From: Rugamonas rivuli
Lineage (GTDB): Bacteria > Pseudomonadota > Gammaproteobacteria > Burkholderiales > Burkholderiaceae_D
Direction: 5' to 3'
Assembly (NCBI RefSeq): GCF_009380165.1
Contig: NZ_WHUF01000005.1
Coordinates: 559,022 to 623,021 of the forward strand
DNA length: 64,000 bases
The notes beneath the pieces were generated by a model. It searched no databases, was not told the DNA's origin, and saw only the letters and a program-made list of their open reading frames with translations. A program made the position numbers and the translations under genes. Position 1 is the stretch's first letter. Each line of letters opens with the position of its first letter. This document shows, in pieces, positions 24,058 to 33,296 of this stretch.

Positions 24058-24906
24058 TCAACGCAAAGAAGTCAGCGCAGAGGCCAGCACGATGCTGGCG
24101 ATGGCCAGCCATTGCGTCAGCGTCAGGTGTTCGCCCAGCACCACCATGCCGGCCAGCGCGCTGAGCGCCGGGGCGCCGCTGCTGAACATGCTGAAGGTGC
24201 GCGACGACAGCGTGCGCATCGACACCATCTCCAGCGTGTACGGCAAGGCGCTGGACATCACCGCAATCGCCAGGCCGATCAGCAGATAGGTCGGCGTCAG
24301 CAGCGCCGCGCCGGCGTACCACGCGCCGATCGGCACGATGAACATCGACGCCGCCAGCATGCCCCATGCCACCGACTGCCCGCCATGCATCGCCGACACG
24401 CGCTTGCCGTACACGATGTACAAGGCCCAGCACACGGCCGCGCCGGCCGCGTACAGCACGCCGACCGGGTCGAGCTGGCCGACCTCGCCATGTATCGGCA
24501 GCAGGAAGTACAGGCCCACCACGGCCAGGCAAACTGCGGCGAAATCGCGCGGGCGGCGCGACGACAGCACCGCCACCGTCAACGGCCCGGCCACTTCGAT
24601 CGCCACCGCGATGCCCAGCGGGATGCGGCTGAAGGAGCGGTAGATCAGCAGGTTCATCAAGCCGATTACGCTGCCGTAGATCGCCACGTTGCAGCCCTGC
24701 TTCCAGGTCAGCGGCGTGCGCCACGGGCGGAACACCAGCATCATCAACACCGCCGAGATGCCGACGCGGTAGGCCGTCACGCCTTCCACGCCGATCAGCG
24801 GGAACAGGTGCTTGGCCACCGCCGCGCCAACGTTGATCGACAGCTGGCTGGTCAGCAGCGCCAACCCGGCCAGCAGTGCGCTGCCGTGTTTTTTATCGTC
24901 CGTCAT
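24058..24906 (-). CDS. rhtA: EamA/RhtA-type amino acid exporter
   Basis: 282 residues with ten hydrophobic segments, the EamA duplicated 5+5 topology. 'SRIPLGIAVAIEVAGPLTVAVLSSRR' and 'YTLEMVSMRTLSSRTFSMFSS' (shown in part) closely resemble RhtA, the inner-membrane exporter of threonine/homoserine. The ATG is one base after the DUF748 stop codon, so the two genes are probably co-transcribed, which is functionally unexpected. Substrate is inferred from family resemblance only. Confidence 0.88.
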   Translation of the reverse strand: MTDDKKHGSALLAGLALLTSQLSINVGAAVAKHLFPLIGVEGVTAYRVGISAVLMMLVFRPWRTPLTWKQGCNVAIYGSVIGLMNLLIYRSFSRIPLGIAVAIEVAGPLTVAVLSSRRPRDFAAVCLAVVGLYFLLPIHGEVGQLDPVGVLYAAGAAVCWALYIVYGKRVSAMHGGQSVAWGMLAASMFIVPIGAWYAGAALLTPTYLLIGLAIAVMSSALPYTLEMVSMRTLSSRTFSMFSSGAPALSALAGMVVLGEHLTLTQWLAIASIVLASALTSLR

Positions 24907-24907
24907 C

Positions 24908-27900
24908 TTATTTGGCCGACAGCCCGAGCTTCAACGCAATCGGCTTGCCGGCGCTGGCGTCCACCGTTTCCGCTGCGGTGGTGTGCGCGGCGGCGGGATC
25001 GACACCGTCATCCTTCAATGCGGCGAGAATGGCGGCGGCGCGCTTGACGCCCAGTTGCGGCAAGGCGTCTGCCGGCAGCGGCTGGTTTTTCTCCAGGCGC
25101 TCCTGCAGCTTGGCGTAGAAGTCGCTGGCGTCCGCCACTTGCGGTTCGCCCTGCACCATCTTGCCCAGACGCTGCAGGATAGGCAGTTTCTTTTGCGCGG
25201 CGGCGTTGGCATCGGCTGCCGTGGCGGCGGCCGGAGCGGCGGACTCGGCGGCCTTCTTCTGCTTGTCCAGCTCGGCCGCTCCGAAGCGTTCGGCGTACAG
25301 GTCGCGCATGGCGCCGCGCACTTTGCGCTGGCCGATGTCGAGCGGTCCCGGTTGTTCGCCGGCGGCCAGCTTGATATCGGCACGCGCCAGCACCACGCGG
25401 CGCAGCGCTTGCGCGCGCAGGGCCGCGCCGTCGGATTCCACGCTGTACTGGCCAGGCACGGACAGTTTCAGCTGCGCCTTCTTCGCCAGGATCTGCGCCA
25501 CCTGTTTCAATTTCTCGCGCTCCGGCGGCAGCACGACATCGCTGCCCGGATCGAAGTCGATGGACTCCAGCTTGTCGCCGCTGACGCCGAACAGATTGCC
25601 CAGCGCGCGGAATGGCGAGGTGACGATCTTGGTCATGATGTTGCCGATGGCCTTCCACACCACGCTGCCGTAGCTGAACTGCGGATCGTTCATATTGCCG
25701 GAGACCGGCACGCCGAGGTCGATGCGGCCGTCGCTGTCCTTCAGGATGGCCAGCGCCAGTTCCAGCGGCAGCTTGAGCGCGTCCGGGCTGTCGATGCGTT
25801 CGCCCAGGGTCAGCTTGTCGAGCACGATGTGGTTGTTGCCTTCCAGCTGGCCCTGGCGCACCTTGTACTCCAGCTCCAGCGAGATCTTGCCCTCCGCGAT
25901 CTTGTAGCCCGCGAACTTCATGCTGTACGGCGAGGCCGACACCATGTCGACGTTCTTGAACACGACGTTCACGTCGGTGTTGTCGGCCGGGACGAAGGGA
26001 TTGAGCTTGCCGCGTATGCGCGCCAGGCCGAAGTCGTCGACGCGGCCATCCAGTTCGATCTGGCTGCTGGCGTCGCGCCGCGACGACAGGCCGGTGATCA
26101 CGCCACCCAGCTCATAGATTTTTGCGCTGAATTGCGGACGCAGGCTGAGATCGGTGAAGGCCAGCTTGGCGTTCTCGACGCGCACGCGGCGCACGCGCAC
26201 CGGGAACGGTTCGGCCGCCGCTGCGGGCGCCGGGGCTGGTTTGGCTGCGGGCGCTGCATCTGCGGGCTGCTGCACCAGCAGGCGCTGGGCGTTGAAGCTG
26301 CGGTCGTTTTCAATGATGAGGGCCGCGTCCGGCTGGACCACGCGCAGTTCGGCCACGTCCAGCAAGTCCGGCGACAGGCTGAAGGCCAGCTTGTCGGCGC
26401 GCACCGTTTTCCAGTGCGCGAAGCGGTCGTTGTCCTCCTCGTTCAGCGTCAGCTCGGCCACTTCCAGCGAACCGTCGTAGCGCAGCGAAGGATCGGCCTT
26501 GCCGCCGGCGCCGGTGTGCAGATGTCCCTGGCCGGAGATGCTGCCGTCGGCGATCTTCAGCTTGACGTGTTTGGACAGCAAAGGCTGCACCGGCGCGATC
26601 GCCAGCTTGGTCAACTTGAGGTCGGTCTCGACGGCGCCGGTGGCGGGCACTACCTTGCCCTTGGCGACCAGCTGCCCGCCTTCACGCAGGCCGACGCTGC
26701 CGTCGAATGCCAATGGTTTCTTCAGGTCGGTGCCGGCGTCGGTCAGCTTGAGGTTGAAGTCTTGCAGGTTGGCCTTGATGCCGGTGCTGGCGTCATCGTA
26801 GCGGGCGCCGAATTTGTTGAACTCCACGGTCTTGACGTTGGCAATCCACGGCGCGGCGGCCGGAGCGTCCTTCGCGGCCGGCTGCGCGGCGCCGCCGCCC
26901 GATTTCGGGAACGTGTTCAGGAACAGGAATTTGCCCTGTTTGTCGCGCGACAGGTCCAGCTGGCCGCCATCAGCGTACAGGCGGCCCAGCTTGGCGCTAT
27001 GCGCGGCCAGGTCGATCTCGCCGCCCTCGAAGCCCAGTTGCGCCAGTTTCAACGGCGTCATCGCGCCGCTGCTCAGGATCAGGTTATCCAGTGAGAAGGC
27101 GGCGTCGGCGATGTTGAGCTTGAGCCCGTCGGCGGCCGGTTCGGCTTGCAGTTGCAGGCGCAGTTTCAGTTTGTCCGCATTGAACTTCAGCGCGGGGCTG
27201 ACGGTCTCGTCGACCGCCGACACGGCGATTTCATCGAACGCGAGTTGTTTGAGGTGGACTTTCCAGTTGCCGGCCGGAGCCGGTTTCGCGGCCGTAGCCG
27301 CATGCGCGCTCGCCGTTGAGGCCGAAGCGGTCACGGGCGCAGCAGCAGGCGCCGGGGTCGCGGCCGGCGCAGCAGGCACCATCAATCCCGCCAGATCGAG
27401 CTCCCCCTTGGCATCGCGACGCACCGCCAGCGCGCCGCCGCTGACATGCAGGCCGCCGACGCTAACAGTCCGCTTGAGCAAGTCCACACCGACATCGCTG
27501 ATATCGAACAGCTTCAGCTTGACGAAGGCCTCGGCCGCGCCATCGCGCTTGACCGCCAGATCGTTCAACGCCAGGCCAGCTCCGGACAGGCTAGCATCCA
27601 GCTGCCCATCCTTGTAAGCGAATTTGTAAGGCAGCTTGGCCGACAAGCGGCCATCCACCACCGCCACCCGCGCAAACGACTTCAGATAGGTCGCCATGCC
27701 CGGCAAGGCCACATTCTCCAGCGTCAGCAAGCCGCTGCCCGCGATCGGGTTCAGCGCCGCCGCGCCCTTCCAGCGCAGTTTGCCGCCCAGCCCCGCATCG
27801 GCGCTCAGCGTGTAGTCGCCGTTCTCGTCGGGCAGCGTGCTCAGATTGTTCAGCGTGAACGCGATCGGCGCATAGGTATCGTTGTAGCCGGCGTGACGGT

Positions 27901-28381
27901 CATGCATATCGACCTTGCCCTGCTCCAGCGCGAAATGCTCGATGACCAGGCGCGGCATGCCGCTATCGCTGTCATCGTGCTTGCGCTTGTTCAGCGTCGC
28001 CACGAACTCCGCGATATTGAACTTGCCATCCGCCGCAATCGCCAACTGCACCGACGGCGCCACGATGCGGATATCGGCAAAACTCCAGGCGCGACGCAGC
28101 AGCGAGCGCCACTGCATCTCCACCTCCAGCGCACCGACGCCGAACAGCGGTGCACCGTTGGCCTCGGTCAGCTGGAACTGCTGCACCGCCAGCCGCAAGG
28201 TGAAGGGGTTGAAACTGACTTCCCCTATGCTAGCCTTGCGCTCCAGTTCGGTCTCGACAAACTTTGGAAGCTGGCTTTTGATCACCTGTGGTAACAGCCA
28301 GCCGCCCGCCAGCGCGTACACGCCCACGGCGCCGGCCAAGCCCGCACCCCATCGCTTCCATCGTTTGTTCAGTACCTGCAA
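24908..28381 (-). CDS. DUF748 (AsmA-like) large envelope protein
   Basis: About 1157 residues. There is one N-terminal membrane anchor ('WGAGLAGAVGVYALAGGWLL'), then a very long beta-rich body with repeated 'G.L.LDG...L.L...' units and two Ala/Pro-rich linkers. The C-terminal 'FDPGSDVVLPPEREKLKQVAQIL' is a typical DUF748 feature. DUF748 proteins resemble AsmA/TamB bridge proteins and are likely involved in outer-membrane lipid or protein homeostasis. The start is placed at TTG 28381 because AGGGGA precedes it by a few bases; an earlier TTG at 28438 is possible. It is translationally adjacent to rhtA. Confidence 0.88.
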   Translation of the reverse strand: MQVLNKRWKRWGAGLAGAVGVYALAGGWLLPQVIKSQLPKFVETELERKASIGEVSFNPFTLRLAVQQFQLTEANGAPLFGVGALEVEMQWRSLLRRAWSFADIRIVAPSVQLAIAADGKFNIAEFVATLNKRKHDDSDSGMPRLVIEHFALEQGKVDMHDRHAGYNDTYAPIAFTLNNLSTLPDENGDYTLSADAGLGGKLRWKGAAALNPIAGSGLLTLENVALPGMATYLKSFARVAVVDGRLSAKLPYKFAYKDGQLDASLSGAGLALNDLAVKRDGAAEAFVKLKLFDISDVGVDLLKRTVSVGGLHVSGGALAVRRDAKGELDLAGLMVPAAPAATPAPAAAPVTASASTASAHAATAAKPAPAGNWKVHLKQLAFDEIAVSAVDETVSPALKFNADKLKLRLQLQAEPAADGLKLNIADAAFSLDNLILSSGAMTPLKLAQLGFEGGEIDLAAHSAKLGRLYADGGQLDLSRDKQGKFLFLNTFPKSGGGAAQPAAKDAPAAAPWIANVKTVEFNKFGARYDDASTGIKANLQDFNLKLTDAGTDLKKPLAFDGSVGLREGGQLVAKGKVVPATGAVETDLKLTKLAIAPVQPLLSKHVKLKIADGSISGQGHLHTGAGGKADPSLRYDGSLEVAELTLNEEDNDRFAHWKTVRADKLAFSLSPDLLDVAELRVVQPDAALIIENDRSFNAQRLLVQQPADAAPAAKPAPAPAAAAEPFPVRVRRVRVENAKLAFTDLSLRPQFSAKIYELGGVITGLSSRRDASSQIELDGRVDDFGLARIRGKLNPFVPADNTDVNVVFKNVDMVSASPYSMKFAGYKIAEGKISLELEYKVRQGQLEGNNHIVLDKLTLGERIDSPDALKLPLELALAILKDSDGRIDLGVPVSGNMNDPQFSYGSVVWKAIGNIMTKIVTSPFRALGNLFGVSGDKLESIDFDPGSDVVLPPEREKLKQVAQILAKKAQLKLSVPGQYSVESDGAALRAQALRRVVLARADIKLAAGEQPGPLDIGQRKVRGAMRDLYAERFGAAELDKQKKAAESAAPAAATAADANAAAQKKLPILQRLGKMVQGEPQVADASDFYAKLQERLEKNQPLPADALPQLGVKRAAAILAALKDDGVDPAAAHTTAAETVDASAGKPIALKLGLSAK

Positions 28382-28438
28382 ACTATTCCCCTGAAGATTT
28401 CTATTCCACAGGCAACAGTATAGCAAGCACGACAACAA

Positions 28439-28918
28439 CTAGTTGAACAACGAGCAGTACTGTGTGTTGCTCTCGATATTCTGCCCCGGCGCACCGTCGG
28501 CGGCGATCACTTTCAGCCAGCCATCCGGCTTGGACGGATTCGGCGTCTTGCCGCAGTTGGTATGCACCCAGTGGATGCCGACGCCGCCGTCGGTGTACAA
28601 CTGGCCGCAGGCTTCCACCCGGTCGTTCACCTTGATGGTGCTGAGCGAAGCCGGCACGCCGCGCTGCTTGGGCGTATAGCCGCTGGCGAAGACATTGTCG
28701 ATCGCCACGTCGTACACCTTGCCATCCTGGTCGGCCTTCATCTTCAAGTGGGTGTGCGACAGCTCCACGCCCTTGCGGAACTGGCCGTGGGAAAAGGTCG
28801 GCCCCTTCACCACGACGCCGGTGCGATAGCTGCCGGCCGACGCCGCGCAGCTTGCCGCCTCATCCGCGTAGGCCGAAAATGCCGCCAGCAATGCGCAGCC
28901 CAACAATAGTCGTTTCAT
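28439..28918 (-). CDS. Secreted hypothetical protein
   Basis: 159 residues. A clear signal peptide ('LLLGCALLAAFSAYA', cleavage near 18) is followed by a mature domain with six Cys. Possible metal-binding histidines occur in 'ELSHTHLKM' and 'GIHWVHTNCG'. No family is recognised. It is co-oriented with the DUF748 gene, whose start lies 57 bases downstream, and with the deaminase-like gene upstream (60 bases), but no ribosome-site coupling is visible. Confidence 0.8.
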   Translation of the reverse strand: MKRLLLGCALLAAFSAYADEAASCAASAGSYRTGVVVKGPTFSHGQFRKGVELSHTHLKMKADQDGKVYDVAIDNVFASGYTPKQRGVPASLSTIKVNDRVEACGQLYTDGGVGIHWVHTNCGKTPNPSKPDGWLKVIAADGAPGQNIESNTQYCSLFN

Positions 28919-28978
28919 GCAAGCCTCCAGTCAGGTTTTGAGTCATGCCATTATCCATCAGAATCTGCTGTGCAAACC

Positions 28979-30406
28979 CTAATGCCCGGACCTGTCGTAG
29001 ACGATTGATTTACGGCGCGCGGGTCCTGCCAGCGTCCTGGCATCCGCTGGAGGCTCTTCTGATTCGAATTCGAGCAAACCGCAGTAGCTATTGGGGAAAA
29101 AACCACCGACCAGTTCGTTTTCATCATCCAACAAGCGAAAAATCTTGAAGACTTGACGGGGATGATAAGGTTGTGACGTTGAATGCGTTACAACGGTCGT
29201 ACTGGAAGTCGCTTGTGATGGCACAGTAGTGCTGGACGTTGCCGATCCAGTTGTGGAACTTGAGCTTTCCAGCGACGGGGTCAAGGAGACAGGCAAAGTC
29301 GGAGACTCCAATCCAGATGACGATGATGAAGCGGGCAATACGGTGGGCCTGACGGCATCCCGGTTCAAATGTTTAAAAACACTACTGCATCCCCAGCATG
29401 CGCGTTTTGCACCGTTGATGAATAAATCGCCTGTCCCCACTCTCCAAGCCGCATTGAGAATACGTAGCTCTGCGTGCAGCGTGATTCCAGCCCGGGCAGC
29501 GTCGCCCTCGTTTGGCCAGGTATCCTGATTTTCGTGATCGACAACATCATGCAATCCCTTGCCTGAAAGCAGTCCGAACAAAAAAGTGCCGATGTCTTTA
29601 GCTACCCCCTTGGGCTTGGTTATTCGCGGATCGAACAGCGCAATCCAGTCAGACGTATCTGCGGCATCTCTAAAGTTTTTTACAAAACCGTCGACGCCCT
29701 TCTGCATCAGTGCCGATAATTGTTTTATTCTTATAACGGCCCGCACAAGACTGGATTCGCTGTTAGTCTGAGCATCTGATATCGTGGAATTCTTGATCGC
29801 TTCGAGCATTGCCATGTACGTCTGCAGGCTTATAGCCCCGCCGTTACTCGCCATATAAAAACCACGCGTGTCGTACGCCATCTGAATTTCTGTAGCAAGG
29901 TTAGGATTTTCGCCCTTCGGCACATCCCGAGGCATTTCAGCCTTCGATTCAGACCCGCTGGTTTTACTCGCTTTAAACCCCACCGGCCCTTTCTCCAAAA
30001 AGACAAGCATGCAAGTGCTGAGCGAACCCAATAGTTGCAACCTAGCCATTTCCATCGTCCCATGGCAATTAATGTGCGCGCCGCCGAGCGGCATGGTGCC
30101 GGTAACGGTATCCCCCACTTCGCCCCTACGTGCGGTCAGCGTCGGTGGGTGGCTCCCGTATCTAATACAGGACGTGGTGAGGACAGTGGCGCGGCCAATC
30201 GCTGATGACGAGGAAGAGGAGGACGCGGCGGCTGGCGCAGTGCGCTCGTTGGGATTGCTGGCCAGTAGCTTGCTCTTCCCCGTTCCAGGCTTAGTGCCCG
30301 GAATGCTGGGCGCAGACGAGGACGACGCCGTCGTGGATGGCTTGGGCTTTTGATCGTCATCGTCATCATCATCTGCTTTGCGCGACCCTTTTACTTTTGG
30401 TGGCAT
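28979..30406 (-). CDS. Putative deaminase-fold protein (OTT_1508-like), possible effector/toxin
   Basis: 475 residues. The N-terminus (1-70) is disordered, Lys/Asp/Ser/Pro-rich with poly-Asp and poly-Ser. A globular middle (75-350) ends in a cytidine-deaminase-like zinc signature: 'LHAELRIL' (H311, E313) and 'INGAKRACWGC' (C337, C340). The HxE...CxxC order and the 'I-G-x-K-x-x-C-x-x-C' context resemble the OTT_1508-like deaminase group, many members of which are toxins. A Ser/Thr-rich linker (357-411) leads to a short C-terminal domain. No signal peptide. The gene is visibly AT-richer than its flanks, suggesting acquisition. No immunity gene or secretion marker (PAAR, VgrG, RHS) is adjacent. 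The deaminase call is motif-based and unverified. Confidence 0.65.
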   Translation of the reverse strand: MPPKVKGSRKADDDDDDDQKPKPSTTASSSSAPSIPGTKPGTGKSKLLASNPNERTAPAAASSSSSSSAIGRATVLTTSCIRYGSHPPTLTARRGEVGDTVTGTMPLGGAHINCHGTMEMARLQLLGSLSTCMLVFLEKGPVGFKASKTSGSESKAEMPRDVPKGENPNLATEIQMAYDTRGFYMASNGGAISLQTYMAMLEAIKNSTISDAQTNSESSLVRAVIRIKQLSALMQKGVDGFVKNFRDAADTSDWIALFDPRITKPKGVAKDIGTFLFGLLSGKGLHDVVDHENQDTWPNEGDAARAGITLHAELRILNAAWRVGTGDLFINGAKRACWGCSSVFKHLNRDAVRPTVLPASSSSSGLESPTLPVSLTPSLESSSSTTGSATSSTTVPSQATSSTTVVTHSTSQPYHPRQVFKIFRLLDDENELVGGFFPNSYCGLLEFESEEPPADARTLAGPARRKSIVYDRSGH

Positions 30407-30484
30407 ACCTGCTCACTCCGATGTAGAACGTGGGAACTAAAATACCATAACGATATAAACAAAGGTAACAATATCGAAATGATA

Positions 30485-32338
30485 CTACTTGCCGCGCCAA
30501 ACGGTGCCGATGGACAGCGACGCGAGTTTCTTGCGCTTGCCATACCAAAGATTGACCACGCCGCGCGACACGAACACCGCCGAGAACATCGACGTCAAAA
30601 TGCCCAGGCAGTGCACCACCGCAAAGCCGCGTATCGCCCCCGAGCCAAACACCCACAGCGCCACGCCGACGATCAGCGTGGTGACGTTGGAATCAAGGAT
30701 GGTGGCCCAGGCGCGGTCGAAGCCGGTGGCGATGGCCTGCTGCGGCGTGGCGCCACTGCGCAGCTCCTCGCGGATGCGTTCGTTGATCAGCACGTTGGCG
30801 TCAATCGCCATGCCCAGCGCCAGCGCGATCGCGGCGATGCCCGGCAAGGTCAGCGTCGCCTGCATCCGCGACAGCAGCGCCAGTAGCAGCAACAGATTGC
30901 AGGCCAGCGCCAGCACGCTGAAGAAGCCGAACAACATGTAGTAGCCGATCATGAACACGGCAATCGCGGCAAAGCCGTACACGGTCGACGAGAAACCCTT
31001 GGCGATATTCTCCGCCCCCAATTGCGGGCCGATGGTGCGTTCCTCGATGATTTCCATCGGCGCCGACAGCGCACCCGAGCGCAGCATCAGCGCCAGGTCG
31101 GACGCGTTCTGCGCGGTGCCGACGCCGGTGGTGCGGAAGTGGGCGTTGAGCTCGCTGGTCAGCGTGGCCACCGAGATCACTTCCGGCTTGCCGGTTTTCT
31201 CGATCAGCACGATGGCCATGTGCTTGCCGACGCGGTCGCGGGTGGCGGCCGACATCTTGCGGCCGCCCACCGAATTCAGGTCGATGAACACGGCCGGCTG
31301 GTTGTTCTCGTCCTGGCCTGCGGTGGCGCTGGTGATGTAGTCGCCGGTCAGCACGACTTCCTTGTACAGCACGGCCGGTGCGTCCCTGCCCATCGTGTAC
31401 AGCTGCGAACCCAATGGTATCGCCGCGCCCATCTCGGTGCCGCGCGTGACGGTCTCGTCGACCATGTGCACCTCCAGCGTCGCCGTGCGGCCGATGACGG
31501 CGCGGGCGCGCGCCACGTCCTGCTCGCCGGGCAGCTGCACCACGATGCGGTCCGCGCCCTGCTGCTGGATGATGGGCTCTGCCACGCCCAGCTCATTCAC
31601 GCGCTTGGACAGCGTCGAGATATTCTGCGTGACGCCGTCGCTGATGGTCTGCTTCAGCGCCTCGGGCTTCAGCGTGACGACCATCTTCAGCTGCGCGCCG
31701 TCGGCCGCATCGATGAGCCGCAGGTCTGTGCCCTGCCCTGCGATCACGTCCCGGCCCTTGTTACGCATGGCCTCGTCGCGGAAGCTGATTTCTATCGTGT
31801 CGCCGACGCGGACTATGCCGCTATGCAGGACCGACTTGTCGCGCAGAGCGCTGCGCAACGAGGCTTGCACGCCTTGCAGCTTCTTGTCCAGCACGGCCTT
31901 GGTGTCGACCTGCATCAGGAAATGCACGCCGCCGCGCAGGTCCAGGCCCAGGTACATCGGCAGCGCGTGCAGGCTCTGCATCCACTTCGGCGTGTCGGAC
32001 AGCAGGTTCAGCGCGACCAGATAGTTCGGATCGGAGGTATCGGCGTTCAGGCTTTTTTCCAGCACCGACTTGGCGCGGAATTGCGTATCGGGATCGGTGA
32101 AACGTGCGCGCACCGAGGCATGGGCGCTGTCATAGGCCACGCCGGTGGTGGGCACTTGCGCCTGTTGCAGCGCGCTCTCGACCTTCTGCACCAGCTCCGC
32201 GCCGACGCGCACGCTGGTCTTGCCGCTGCTGATCTGCAGCGCCGGCGATTGTCCAAAATAATTGGGCGCGGTGTAGAGCGCGCCCAACAACAACGTGACC
32301 ACAATCACGATGTACTTCCACAGCGGGTAACGATTCAT
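30485..32338 (-). CDS. secD: Protein translocase subunit SecD
   Basis: 617 residues, full length for SecD. It has an N-terminal membrane helix (about 8-27), the periplasmic P1 domain with 'LGLDLRGGVHFLMQVD', and a C-terminal membrane domain with 'GIAAIALALGMAIDANVLINERIREEL' (shown in part), the conserved SecD motif. Normally secD is followed by secF after yajC. Here neither is present: downstream is the deaminase-like gene and upstream a metallopeptidase-like lipoprotein. It is therefore either a second, orphan SecD paralogue or a relocated gene. The reading frame is intact. Confidence 0.92.
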   Translation of the reverse strand: MNRYPLWKYIVIVVTLLLGALYTAPNYFGQSPALQISSGKTSVRVGAELVQKVESALQQAQVPTTGVAYDSAHASVRARFTDPDTQFRAKSVLEKSLNADTSDPNYLVALNLLSDTPKWMQSLHALPMYLGLDLRGGVHFLMQVDTKAVLDKKLQGVQASLRSALRDKSVLHSGIVRVGDTIEISFRDEAMRNKGRDVIAGQGTDLRLIDAADGAQLKMVVTLKPEALKQTISDGVTQNISTLSKRVNELGVAEPIIQQQGADRIVVQLPGEQDVARARAVIGRTATLEVHMVDETVTRGTEMGAAIPLGSQLYTMGRDAPAVLYKEVVLTGDYITSATAGQDENNQPAVFIDLNSVGGRKMSAATRDRVGKHMAIVLIEKTGKPEVISVATLTSELNAHFRTTGVGTAQNASDLALMLRSGALSAPMEIIEERTIGPQLGAENIAKGFSSTVYGFAAIAVFMIGYYMLFGFFSVLALACNLLLLLALLSRMQATLTLPGIAAIALALGMAIDANVLINERIREELRSGATPQQAIATGFDRAWATILDSNVTTLIVGVALWVFGSGAIRGFAVVHCLGILTSMFSAVFVSRGVVNLWYGKRKKLASLSIGTVWRGK

Positions 32339-32392
32339 CTCTTAATCACTTTTTAAGAATGGACCGACCTAAACTGTGGCTGCTTGAAACTA

Positions 32393-33259
32393 TTACAAGC
32401 CCGTCGCTGAACTATTTCTCGCGTCCGCCGGCTGGCTGTATTTGCGGAACTGTTCGCGCATGTGGCGCAGCTTGGCCGCCAGGTGGGCGTCCTGCATCAC
32501 GTACAGGTCCAGGCGCGCGGCGTAGTCGGGCGTCATCATCCAGCCGAAGGTTTCGGCCTTGTCCTCTTCCTGGCCGTAGCTCGAATACAGGCTGACCACA
32601 CCTGGCTTGGCATGGCCGACGTCCTGCAGGTTCTTGCCGTAGAAGCTGGCGCCGCCCTTGCCGTAGGTGAGCTCGGCCGGATTCATCGCCAGCCATGCGG
32701 GATCGGCGTGATAGTAGTCGTTGTGCTCGCGGTAGTCGATGAAGTGGTAGAACTCGTGATGCACGCGCATCTCCATGCCGGCCGGGCACAGCTTGGCGCT
32801 GTTGTCGGCGTAGGCCACGCTGTCCACCTCGGCCATCGGCATCGCCAGCCGGCGCTGGCCGGCCACCGCCAGTTCCTTCACCAGCACGATGTTGTGCAGG
32901 CGGACGTTGGCGAAGAAGGCGGACGGATAGCGCTCCATGCCAGGCAGCACCACACTCAGCAGGCGATGCAGGCGCTGGCGGTCGGACTCGCTGTCGGTAA
33001 AGGCTTCGGCAGTCGCAGCTTCGCTGTTCAGCTCCCATTGCGCATTCAGGTTCAGCGCGGCCAGGCGGCGCGTGGCCGTCTCGCGCAGCTGGGCCAACGT
33101 GGCATCGGCCGGCGCCACGCTCGGGTATTGCAAATCCCAGTGGCATTCGACGCGCAAGGCGTCGTTGTTGTGATCGACAGGCGCGAGGGTGCTGCATGCG
33201 GACAGCAGCAGCGCACTCAGCACACATAAAATTCTGTGACAGGACATGTGGAGACTCAT
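32393..33259 (-). CDS. Putative zinc-metallopeptidase lipoprotein (HExxH)
   Basis: 288 residues. The signal peptide ends in a lipobox ('ALLLSACS', Cys near 22). The mature domain contains 'VHHEFYHFID', an HExxH zinc motif (HEFYH, about 167-171). A downstream acidic segment 'EEDKAETFGWMM' (about 231-242) could supply the third ligand. This suggests a membrane-anchored peptidase of unassigned family. The start could be the first ATG or the fifth codon (33247); neither has a good ribosome site. It lies downstream of the TonB receptor gene, with a terminator at 33261-33288 in between. Confidence 0.72.
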   Translation of the reverse strand: MSLHMSCHRILCVLSALLLSACSTLAPVDHNNDALRVECHWDLQYPSVAPADATLAQLRETATRRLAALNLNAQWELNSEAATAEAFTDSESDRQRLHRLLSVVLPGMERYPSAFFANVRLHNIVLVKELAVAGQRRLAMPMAEVDSVAYADNSAKLCPAGMEMRVHHEFYHFIDYREHNDYYHADPAWLAMNPAELTYGKGGASFYGKNLQDVGHAKPGVVSLYSSYGQEEDKAETFGWMMTPDYAARLDLYVMQDAHLAAKLRHMREQFRKYSQPADARNSSATGL

Positions 33260-33260
33260 A

Positions 33261-33288
33261 AAACGGCGCCGGCACGGGGGCCGGCGCC
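33261..33288 (-). terminator. Terminator after the TonB-dependent receptor gene
   Basis: GGCGCCGGC (33265-33273) pairs with GCCGGCGCC (33280-33288). On the minus strand the hairpin is followed by GTTTTAT. It lies between the receptor stop (33297) and the start of the lipoprotein gene. Confidence 0.75.
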
Positions 33289-33296
33289 TGGGTTGA

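Noticed and set aside
28439..28918. Secreted protein as an immunity partner of the deaminase-like gene
   Set aside because: It has a signal peptide and faces the periplasm, while a deaminase toxin would need a cytosolic antagonist. Only adjacency supports the link.
30407..30484. Remnant of secF downstream of secD
   Set aside because: The 78-base gap contains no SecF-like sequence, and the next gene is unrelated.
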